The position numbers were made by a program, and so were the translations under genes. The notes beneath the pieces are model-generated. The model saw nothing but the letters and a program-made list of their open reading frames with translations. It was not told where the DNA came from and searched no databases. Of a stretch of 64,000 bases of DNA, positions 6,261 to 13,795 are shown one piece after another (position 1 is the stretch's first letter; each line of letters begins with the position of its first letter). Source of the stretch: Burkholderiales bacterium (GTDB taxonomy: Bacteria > Pseudomonadota > Gammaproteobacteria > Burkholderiales > Burkholderiaceae_C); contig RXJW01000064.1 of assembly GCA_003963005.1 (NCBI GenBank), forward strand, positions 1 through 64,000, in the 5' to 3' direction.

Positions 6261-9188
6261 ATGAACAGAACCCGAACCCTGCGGCGCACTCGCCAGCATG
6301 CACTGGCTGCCGCCGTCGTGCTGGCACTGGCAGTCCCGGCGGCCTACGCACAGATCACGGGCGCCACGGTCCGCGGCCAGATCACGACCGCTAGCGGCAA
6401 GCCGCCCGAGGGCACCGAGGTGGTGGCCCTCAACAAGGCCAACGGCAACACCTACCGCACCCGAACGCTGGCAGACGGCAGCTATGTCCTGCTGGGCCTG
6501 AACCCCGGCCCCTACGAGATCCGCGTCGGCGGCGCAGCGAAAGGCAGCCCGGTCACCCTGTCCGTCGGCGAGAACGCGACGCTGGACCTGTCAAGCAGCG
6601 GCAACCAGCTCGACACCGTCGTCGTCAGCGGGACGGCGCAGCGCCAGGGCGTGCGGGACACGCAGGTCAGCACGCTCGTTTCCAACAAGATGATCGAGGC
6701 GCTGCCCCAGATCACGCGCAACTTCCTGTCCGCTGTCGATCTGGCACCCGGCGCGCGCTTTGAAACCGGCAGCGACGGCAGCACCCGCATCCGCGGTGGC
6801 GCGCAGAACGAAGACAGCGTCAACGTCTTCATCGATGGCGTCGGCCGCAAGAACAACATCCTGCGCGGCGGCGTCATCGGCCAGCAGGAGAGCCAGGGCA
6901 ACCCCTTCCCGCAGGGCGCCATTGCCGAGTACCGCGTGCTCACGCAGAACTACAAGGCCGAGTTCGACCAGCTCAGTTCGCTGGGAATTGCCGCGGTGAC
7001 AAAGTCCGGCACGAACGAATTCCATGGCGAGGCCTACGCCAACCGAACCGGCTCCAACTGGCGCGCCTACAGCCCCAAGGAGCGTGAACGGGAGCAGGCG
7101 GGCACGCCTCGGCCATCGTTCACCCAGATCGAAGACGGCTTCTCGATCGGTGGCCCGATCATGCTGGACAAGCTGCACTTCTTCCTGGCCTACGACGGCA
7201 AGTCGATCGAGCGGCCGCTGCAGGTGGTGGCCAAGAACATCGACAAATACCCGGGCAAGCCCGGCATCATCGGCCAGCTCGAAGGCCTCGCCGGGCCCTA
7301 CAAGCGCAAGTTCGACGAGCACCTCGTGTTCGGCAAGCTGTCAGCGCAGATCGATGACGAGCAAAAGCTCGACGCGAGTTTTACCGTCCGCGATGAGGAC
7401 TCCACCAACCTTGAGAGTGTCGACGGCATCGCTGCGGCGAGCACCGCCAAGAACTCGAAGAACACCGAGTCCCGACTGGACCTGGCCCATGAGTGGTCGC
7501 GTGGACCCTGGCTGAACGAGGCCAAGTTCGGTGTCGCCAACTCGCGCTTCAACCCGCATTCGAATGCGACGTCACCGCTGTTCCGCTACAAATATTCGCC
7601 GTCCAACGAACTGCGCAACACCCAGGACATCATCTGGGACGGCGGCGCACTGGACAAGCAGGACCGCAAGCAGGGCGAAACCTACCTCAAGGATGACCTG
7701 AGCTACACCGGCGTCACGGGCCACGTCATCAAGGGCGGTGCCCAGCTCAAGTTCATGAAGTACCGGCTTGGCGGCACGCAGTACGGCGTGCCTGCGGTCA
7801 ATGTGGTCGTCGACAAGACCACCGGCCAGCCCTATTACGCCAATGGGGTGTGCACCGGCACCAACCTGTCGTCCGACAAGCTGCAGAGCGACCAGTGCCA
7901 GATCACCCGGTCGGCACAGCCCATCGACGTCAACTTCAACAACAAGCAGCTTGGCCTCTACCTGCAGGACGACTGGGCCGTGACGAAACAGCTCGAAGTC
8001 TCCGTCGGCGCCCGTTGGGACTACGAAGACAACATGCTGAACAACAACTACAGCACGCCCGCAAACATCGTCGCAGCGCTGCGTGGGCCGGATGGACGCA
8101 CGATCGGCGGCATCACCGCGCCGACCGGGCAGACCTATGCCCAGTCCCTCGCCAAGGGCGGCGTGAACATCGACGACTACATCGCCACGGGAAGCTCGCG
8201 CAAGGCCTACAAGGGCGCCCTGGCGCCACGCCTGGGGTTCTCATTCGATGCCATGGGCGATCGCAGCACCGTCATCTACGGCGGCTGGGGGCGCAGTTAC
8301 GACCGCACCATGGCCAACCAGGCGCTGCAGGAACTGCAGCACAACGCGCAGCCCAATGGCGAGATCTGGCTGATCAAGAACAACTACAAGATGCCGTTCG
8401 CCGACCAAGTCAGCCTGGGCGTTCGCCAGGCGGTGGGTGAATGGAACGCCGATATCGCGCTGTCTCAGCAGCACGCCAAGAACCAGTTCATCTGGTTCAG
8501 CGGCAACCGTGACCCGAACGGCGGCTGGGGCACGCAGAGCTCCATCGACCCGCTGTGGGGCGGCCCCAGCGGCTATGGCAATCTGATCCTGGGCGATACC
8601 GTCGGCGAGATCAAGACGACCAGCCTGTTCGTCAAGCTCGACAAGCCGTACACCAGCGCCAGCGGCTGGAGTGCGACGGCCGCGTACACGCACGCCAAGG
8701 GCCGCACGACCAACAAGGACTGGAACACCGACATCTTCGACTGGATCTACGGTCGCAGCACACACGGCTGGAACCCGTCGGTGCTGTCAGCCAAGGACCG
8801 CCTCGTGCTGGCTGGCTTCACTGATCGCCTGCCCTGGGACATCGGCCTGTCCGGCAAGTGGACATGGGACACCGGCAACCCTCGCCGCATCACGAGTTGT
8901 GCCGCGGGTTGGGACAAGTGCGTGAACATCGAAGGCAAGTCCGACAAGTTCAGCCAGTTCGACGTCGGGCTGTCCAAGGATTTCCGGGTCGGCCCGGGTT
9001 CGCTGCGCCTGCGTGCCGATGTGCTGAACCTGTTCAACCGCACCAACTGGGGCTACTACGACGACTGGGGCGGCGGCCCGGGCAACCCGCAGAACTACCT
9101 GGGGGGTGACAACGCCAACCTGGGTGCGCGCAACGACATCCGTGGCGACATGCGCACCTACAAGGTCACACTCTCGTACGCGTTCTGA
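6261..9188 (+). CDS. TonB-dependent receptor with carboxypeptidase-regulatory N-domain (Oar-like)
   Basis: Outer-membrane active transporter of 975 aa. Signal peptide about residues 1-30 (ending VPAAYA), a carboxypeptidase-D-regulatory-like beta-sandwich about 31-110 (VRGQITTASGKPPEGTEVV), a plug domain (LDTVVVSGTAQR onward, with RGGAQNEDSVNVFIDGV), and a beta-barrel ending in aromatic TLSYAF as outer-membrane barrels do. The start at 6261 is chosen because AGGAGA precedes it; an ATG at 6228 overlaps the LacI stop but has no such site. In this locus it would import glucan fragments through the outer membrane. It resembles xanthomonad-type oligosaccharide receptors rather than siderophore receptors. 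Confidence 0.88.
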   Translation: MNRTRTLRRTRQHALAAAVVLALAVPAAYAQITGATVRGQITTASGKPPEGTEVVALNKANGNTYRTRTLADGSYVLLGLNPGPYEIRVGGAAKGSPVTLSVGENATLDLSSSGNQLDTVVVSGTAQRQGVRDTQVSTLVSNKMIEALPQITRNFLSAVDLAPGARFETGSDGSTRIRGGAQNEDSVNVFIDGVGRKNNILRGGVIGQQESQGNPFPQGAIAEYRVLTQNYKAEFDQLSSLGIAAVTKSGTNEFHGEAYANRTGSNWRAYSPKEREREQAGTPRPSFTQIEDGFSIGGPIMLDKLHFFLAYDGKSIERPLQVVAKNIDKYPGKPGIIGQLEGLAGPYKRKFDEHLVFGKLSAQIDDEQKLDASFTVRDEDSTNLESVDGIAAASTAKNSKNTESRLDLAHEWSRGPWLNEAKFGVANSRFNPHSNATSPLFRYKYSPSNELRNTQDIIWDGGALDKQDRKQGETYLKDDLSYTGVTGHVIKGGAQLKFMKYRLGGTQYGVPAVNVVVDKTTGQPYYANGVCTGTNLSSDKLQSDQCQITRSAQPIDVNFNNKQLGLYLQDDWAVTKQLEVSVGARWDYEDNMLNNNYSTPANIVAALRGPDGRTIGGITAPTGQTYAQSLAKGGVNIDDYIATGSSRKAYKGALAPRLGFSFDAMGDRSTVIYGGWGRSYDRTMANQALQELQHNAQPNGEIWLIKNNYKMPFADQVSLGVRQAVGEWNADIALSQQHAKNQFIWFSGNRDPNGGWGTQSSIDPLWGGPSGYGNLILGDTVGEIKTTSLFVKLDKPYTSASGWSATAAYTHAKGRTTNKDWNTDIFDWIYGRSTHGWNPSVLSAKDRLVLAGFTDRLPWDIGLSGKWTWDTGNPRRITSCAAGWDKCVNIEGKSDKFSQFDVGLSKDFRVGPGSLRLRADVLNLFNRTNWGYYDDWGGGPGNPQNYLGGDNANLGARNDIRGDMRTYKVTLSYAF

Positions 9189-9249
9189 TGCCGAACCGGA
9201 GCGCAGCGCGCGACCTGCGCGCTGCGGCTTCGCTCCCATGATGATTGCC

Positions 9250-10650
9250 ATGCACTTCAGCCGCCGGTTTTTGCTGGCCGGCGCCGGCTGCGCCCTGCTC
9301 ACACCGTGGGCCGCCGACGCCGACCCCAACGCCTTTCTCGACGACCTCGAGCGCCGCACCTTCGACTTCTTCTGGGAGACGACCGACGCGCGCACCGGTC
9401 TGGCCCCGGACCGCTGGCCCACGCCGTCGTTCGCCAGCATTGCGGCCGTCGGCTTTGCGCTGACGGCCTACCCGATCGGCGTCACCCGCGGCTACGTCAG
9501 CCGCGCGCAGGCCCGCGAGCGCACGCTGACCACGCTGCGCTTCTTCGCCGGCCTGCCGCAAGGGCCCGGCCGGCGCGGCGTGTCCGGCTACAAGGGCTTT
9601 TACTATCACTTCCTCGACATGAAGGAAGGCCTGCGCTTCGACCGCTGCGAGCTCTCGACGGTCGACACCGCGCTGCTGCTGATGGGTGCGCTGCATGCGC
9701 AGAGCTTCTTCGATGGCGATCACGCCGACGAGGCCCGCATCCGGAGCCTGGTGGACACCCTCTACGGCCGCGTCGACTGGGCCTGGGCCCAGGTGCGCCC
9801 GCCGTCCATCAGCCATGGCTGGCTGCCCGAGAGCGGCTTCATCGCCTCCGACTGGAAGGGCTACAACGAGGCCATGATGGTCTACCTGCTGGCCCTGGGC
9901 TCGCCCACGCGGCCGGTCAAGCCGGAGGCCTGGAACGCCTGGACCAGCACCTACGACCGCGGCAGCTGGGGCGAGAGCTACGGGCAGACGCTGCTGCGTT
10001 TCCCGCCGCTGTTCGGCCACCAGTTCACGCACTGCTGGGTCGACTTCCGCGGCATCCGCGATGCCTACATGCGTGACAAGGGCTTCGACTACTTCGAGAA
10101 CTCCCGCCGCGCCACCTACGCGCAGCAGGCCTATGCCGCCGCCAACCCGCTCGGCTGGCAGGGCTACAGCAACGAGGTGTGGGGCGTGAGTGCGAGCGAC
10201 GGCCCGGCCGACGTCACGCTCCCCTACCGCACCACCCGCGGTCAGGTCGAGCCCCGTCGCTTCATCAGCTATGCGGGCCGCGGCATGGGGCTGTACGACG
10301 ATGGCACGCTGGCGCCCTACGCGGCGGGCAGTTCGATCGCCTTCGCACCGGAGATCGTGATTCCCGCGCTGCAGGCCATCCGGGCCCGCTACCCGCACAC
10401 CTGGGGCCGCTACGGCTTCTGGGACGCCTTCAACCCCAGCTTCACCGACCCGACTGTCAAGCTCACGCACGGCCGCATCGAGGCCGGCCAGGGCTGGGTG
10501 GACACCGACATGCTCGGCATCGACCAAGGCCCGATGCTTGCGATGCTGGGCAACCACCGCGGCGAGCTGGTCTGGCAGATGATGCGCAAGAACGCCCACC
10601 TCGTGCGCGGACTCCGGCGCGCCGGATTCACCGGCGGCTGGCTCGGTTGA
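9250..10650 (+). CDS. Exported GH144-type glucanase (PF10091 glycoamylase family)
   Basis: About 466 aa. The N-terminus MHFSRRFLLAGAG has a twin-arginine motif and a hydrophobic stretch, so Tat export to the periplasm is likely. The body carries family features: FDFFWETTDARTGLAPDRWP, CELSTVDTALLLMGAL, SDWKGYNEAMMVYLLALGSP, the HCWVDFRGIRDAYMRDKG segment and GWQGYSNEVWGVSASDGP. The characterised members of this Pfam family that I know of are GH144 endo-beta-1,2-glucanases, which cut beta-1,2-glucan into sophorooligosaccharides. ATGs at 9238 and 9241 are alternative starts; no strong ribosome site decides between them. It follows the receptor after about 60 nt. Confidence 0.8.
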   Translation: MHFSRRFLLAGAGCALLTPWAADADPNAFLDDLERRTFDFFWETTDARTGLAPDRWPTPSFASIAAVGFALTAYPIGVTRGYVSRAQARERTLTTLRFFAGLPQGPGRRGVSGYKGFYYHFLDMKEGLRFDRCELSTVDTALLLMGALHAQSFFDGDHADEARIRSLVDTLYGRVDWAWAQVRPPSISHGWLPESGFIASDWKGYNEAMMVYLLALGSPTRPVKPEAWNAWTSTYDRGSWGESYGQTLLRFPPLFGHQFTHCWVDFRGIRDAYMRDKGFDYFENSRRATYAQQAYAAANPLGWQGYSNEVWGVSASDGPADVTLPYRTTRGQVEPRRFISYAGRGMGLYDDGTLAPYAAGSSIAFAPEIVIPALQAIRARYPHTWGRYGFWDAFNPSFTDPTVKLTHGRIEAGQGWVDTDMLGIDQGPMLAMLGNHRGELVWQMMRKNAHLVRGLRRAGFTGGWLG

Positions 10651-10695
10651 CGTGAACGCCCGGCACGCACGGCCACAGAGGTCCTGAATGACATC

Positions 10696-10779
10696 CCAAC
10701 ACAGCCACAGAGGCACACAGACACAGAGAGTGCGGGCGGCTGCTCTCTTGGCGCCTCTGTGCCTCTGTGGCTGTGTTGG
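10696..10779. repeat. 21-bp perfect inverted repeat between the glucanase and the ABC operon
   Basis: Arms at 10696-10716 and 10759-10779 are exact reverse complements; each contains CCACAGAGGCAC or its complement. The 42-nt loop holds a further small stem, AGAGAG (10725-10730) with CTCTCT (10743-10748). The transcript would fold into a long hairpin 33 nt ahead of the binding-protein ATG. It lacks a T-run. It could be a dispersed repeat, an mRNA-stabilising or attenuating hairpin, or a partial terminator. Confidence 0.8.
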
Positions 10780-10812
10780 CTGTTTGGGCAGTCTTGCCTT
10801 CGCCGAATCGTC

Positions 10813-12093
10813 ATGCGTCGTCGCGTTCTGCTGACCGCCTCCGCCGCTGCGCTTGCCGGTTGCGCCCGCGACGGCGGCCCGACCGTGCTGCGCTTCTGGG
10901 CCATGGGCCGCGAGAGCGAAGTCGCCGCCGAACTGATGGCCGGCTTCGAGCGCGAGAACCCCGGCGTGCGCGTGAAGGTCGAGCAACTGCCCTGGACGGC
11001 TGCGCACGAAAAGCTCCTGACGGCCTTCGCGGGCGACGCCACGCCCGACCTCGCGCAGGTGGGCAACACCTGGCTGCCGGAGATGCAGGCATTGGGTGCG
11101 CTGGAGCCGCTGGACGGCTGGCTCGCCCGCACCCCGGCCGTCCTGCCTGACGACTACTTCGCCGGCATCTGGGCCACCAATGCACCCGGCGGGGTGCGGG
11201 TGGGTTTGCCCTGGTACGTGGACACGCGGCTGATGTTCGTGCGGCAGGACCTGCTGCAGCGCGCCGGGGTCGCCGACATGCCGCAGGACTGGGCCGCGTG
11301 GGCCCGGGCCCTGGCGCGCCTTCGGCAGGCGGGCATGGCATCCCCGCTGCTGCTGCCGACCAACGAGTTCGAACCCCTGCTGGCCCTGGCGCTGCAGCAA
11401 CCCGGCGAGGTGCTGCGCGAGGGCGGCCGCTTCGGCAACTTTTCCGCGGACGACTTCCGCCGGGCACTGGCCTTCTATGCCGAGCGCTTTCGCGTGGGTG
11501 ATGCCCCAGGCCTGACGAACAACCAGGTCGCCAACGTGTGGCAGGAGTTTGGTCGGGGCACGTTTGCGTTCTACATCTCGGGGCCCTGGAACATTGGCGA
11601 GTTCAAGCGCCGGCTGCCGGGCGATCTCGCAGGCGCGTGGACGACGGCCGAGCTGCCGGGGCCTGTGCCAGGGCAGGGGCCGGGAGCATCCATCGCCGGT
11701 GGCGCAAGCCTTGCGATCTTCCGGCGCTCGCGTCACAAAGCCGAGGCCTGGGCGCTGATGCGCTACCTGAGCCGGCCCGACGTTCAACTCGACTTCTACC
11801 GCCTCACCGGCGATCTGCCGCCCCGGCGCAGCACCTGGACGCTGCCGCTTGGCGGCGGCGCCAGCCTCGCCCAGGACCGCCACGCCGCCGCCTTCCGCCG
11901 TCAGCTCGAGCGCGTGCGCCCCACGCCGGCCGTGCCGGAATGGGAGCGCATCATGCAGGAGATGCAGCTGGCCGCCGCGCGCGTGGTCGGCGGCCGTCAG
12001 AGCGAAGACACTGCCGTGCGAGACCTGGACCGGCGCGTGGACGGCATCCTGGAGAAGCGCCGCTGGATGCTCGACCGGCGGGGCGCAGCATGA
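10813..12093 (+). CDS. Sugar ABC transporter substrate-binding lipoprotein
   Basis: The 426-aa product belongs to extracellular solute-binding family 1. A lipoprotein signal (MRRRVLLTASAAALAGC) places Cys17 as the lipidated residue after the LAG box. VLRFWAMGRESEVAAELMAGFE and the DLAQVGNTWLPEM block are typical of sugar-binding proteins. It would bind imported glucan oligosaccharides in the periplasm. The ATG has no good ribosome site upstream (the inverted repeat ends 33 nt before it). Its stop overlaps the next start by 4 nt, the first of four such overlaps. Confidence 0.88.
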   Translation: MRRRVLLTASAAALAGCARDGGPTVLRFWAMGRESEVAAELMAGFERENPGVRVKVEQLPWTAAHEKLLTAFAGDATPDLAQVGNTWLPEMQALGALEPLDGWLARTPAVLPDDYFAGIWATNAPGGVRVGLPWYVDTRLMFVRQDLLQRAGVADMPQDWAAWARALARLRQAGMASPLLLPTNEFEPLLALALQQPGEVLREGGRFGNFSADDFRRALAFYAERFRVGDAPGLTNNQVANVWQEFGRGTFAFYISGPWNIGEFKRRLPGDLAGAWTTAELPGPVPGQGPGASIAGGASLAIFRRSRHKAEAWALMRYLSRPDVQLDFYRLTGDLPPRRSTWTLPLGGGASLAQDRHAAAFRRQLERVRPTPAVPEWERIMQEMQLAAARVVGGRQSEDTAVRDLDRRVDGILEKRRWMLDRRGAA

Positions 12094-12986
12094 GGCATCT
12101 GCACCGCGAGTCCTGGGCCGCCTGGGCGTTTGCCGCGCCGGCCCTCGTCGTCATTGCGCTGTTCTTCGGCGTGCCCGTCCTGGCCGGCCTGGCGCTGAGC
12201 CTGACCGACTTCGACATCTACGCCCTCGCCGACGCGCGCAACCTGCGCTGGCAGGGCTGGAACAACTACGTCCACGTGCTGAGTCTGCCGTTGTTCTGGC
12301 AGGCGCTGGGCAACACGCTGTACTTCGTCGTGCTCGGCGTGCCGCTGTCCATCGGTTTGTCGCTGGCCGCCGCCGTGCTGCTGCAGAGCAAACTGGTGCG
12401 CTTCAAGCCGCTGCTGCGCACGGCGTTGTTCGCGCCGGTCGTGACGACCCTGGTGGCCGTGGCCGTCATCTGGCGCTACCTCTTCCACGTCAAGTACGGC
12501 CTCGTCAACCACGCGCTGCAGGGCCTCGGGCTGGATCCGATCGACTGGCTCGGCGACCCGCACTGGTCGATGCCGACCATCATCCTGTTCGCCGCCTGGA
12601 AGAACTTCGGCGGCAACATGATCATCTTCATCGCTGCGCTGCAGGCCGTGCCCAATGACCTCTACGAAGCCGCGCGGCTGGACGGTGCGCGGACCTGGGC
12701 GCAGTTCCGGCACATCACGCTGGCGGGCATCGCGCCCACGCTGCTGATGGTCAGCATCCTGACGACGGCCGGCTATTTCCAGCTTTTTGCCGAGCCCTAC
12801 GTCATGACGCAAGGTGGCCCGCTGCAAAGCACCGTGAGCGTCCTCTACCTGATGTACGACGAGGGCTTCAAGTGGTGGAACCTGGGCCTGGCCTCGGCCG
12901 TGGCCTTCGTGCTCTTCCTGATCATCGTGGCCGTCAGCAAGGGGCTGATGGCCTTGCGGCGCCGCCTGGCCGGAGGTGAGGCATGA
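12090..12986 (+). CDS. Sugar ABC transporter permease 1 (MalF/UgpA type)
   Basis: The 298-aa inner-membrane protein has about six transmembrane segments and the permease EAA loop YEAARLDGARTWAQFRHITL. Start ATG overlaps the stop of the binding protein (ATGA). The opening helix FAAPALVVIALFFGVPVLAGL is typical of the first permease of CUT1 importers. With the next gene it would form the channel for oligosaccharide import. Confidence 0.9.
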   Translation: MRHLHRESWAAWAFAAPALVVIALFFGVPVLAGLALSLTDFDIYALADARNLRWQGWNNYVHVLSLPLFWQALGNTLYFVVLGVPLSIGLSLAAAVLLQSKLVRFKPLLRTALFAPVVTTLVAVAVIWRYLFHVKYGLVNHALQGLGLDPIDWLGDPHWSMPTIILFAAWKNFGGNMIIFIAALQAVPNDLYEAARLDGARTWAQFRHITLAGIAPTLLMVSILTTAGYFQLFAEPYVMTQGGPLQSTVSVLYLMYDEGFKWWNLGLASAVAFVLFLIIVAVSKGLMALRRRLAGGEA

Positions 12987-13795
12987 CCGCACGTGCGTGG
13001 CTGGTCAACAGCCTGCTCTGGGCGCTCGCTGCGCTGGCGGTGTTCCCGCTGGTGTGGATGGTCTGCGTGTCGCTGATGCCCACGGGCAGCGCCGCCAGCC
13101 TGCCGCCGCCATTGATCCCGCAGCATCCGACGCTGGAACACTACCGCGTGCTGCTTGGCGACGGCGGCCTCAAGCGTGCCTTCGCCAACAGCCTCGGGGT
13201 GGCCCTCGTCAGCACGGCGGTGTCGGTCAGCTTCAACACGGCGGCAGGCTACGCCTTTGCCAAGCTGCGCTTTCGGCACCGGGAGCGCGTGTTCGGCCTG
13301 TTGATCGCGGCCCTGGTCATCCCGGGCCAGGTGGCGATGCTGCCGCTGTTCCTCATGCTCAAGGGCCTGGGCCTTGTGAACACCTGGATGGGCGTGCTGA
13401 TCCCGGGCATGGCGGGCATCTTCGGCATCTTCCTGGTGCGCCAGTACGCCCGCGGCGTGCCGGATGAGCTGCTCGAAGCTGCCCGGCTGGATGGCGCGGG
13501 CGAGTGGCGGATCTTCTGGAACATCGTGCTGCCCACGCTCAAGCCGGTGCTGGTGACGCTGGCCGTGTTCGCCTTCCTGGGCAGCTGGAACGATTTCATG
13601 TGGCCGCTCATCGTGCTGACCGATGGCGACATGCACACGCTCCCGGTCGCGCTGGCGGCCCTGTCGCGCGAGCACGTGCAGGACAGCGAACTGATGATGG
13701 CTGGCGCTGTCATCACGGTGCTGCCGGTGCTCGCCTTGTTTGTCGCCCTGCAGCGCTACTACATGCAGGGCCTGCTGATGGGAAGTGTGAAATGA
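12983..13795 (+). CDS. Sugar ABC transporter permease 2 (MalG/UgpE type)
   Basis: The 270-aa inner-membrane partner of permease 1 has six predicted helices and the EAA loop LLEAARLDGAGEWRIFWNIVLP. It overlaps both neighbours by 4 nt (ATGA), so the importer genes are translationally coupled to the enzymes behind. No ATPase subunit is encoded anywhere in the locus, so a shared MalK/MsmX-type ATPase from elsewhere must energise it (inference). Confidence 0.9.
   Translation: MTARAWLVNSLLWALAALAVFPLVWMVCVSLMPTGSAASLPPPLIPQHPTLEHYRVLLGDGGLKRAFANSLGVALVSTAVSVSFNTAAGYAFAKLRFRHRERVFGLLIAALVIPGQVAMLPLFLMLKGLGLVNTWMGVLIPGMAGIFGIFLVRQYARGVPDELLEAARLDGAGEWRIFWNIVLPTLKPVLVTLAVFAFLGSWNDFMWPLIVLTDGDMHTLPVALAALSREHVQDSELMMAGAVITVLPVLALFVALQRYYMQGLLMGSVK

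Noticed and set aside
9166-11883. 905-aa open frame on the minus strand
   Set aside because: It is antisense to the GH144-type gene and sugar-binding lipoprotein, which have signal peptides and family motifs. Its product is His/Arg/Gln-rich, as expected for the reverse of high-GC codons.
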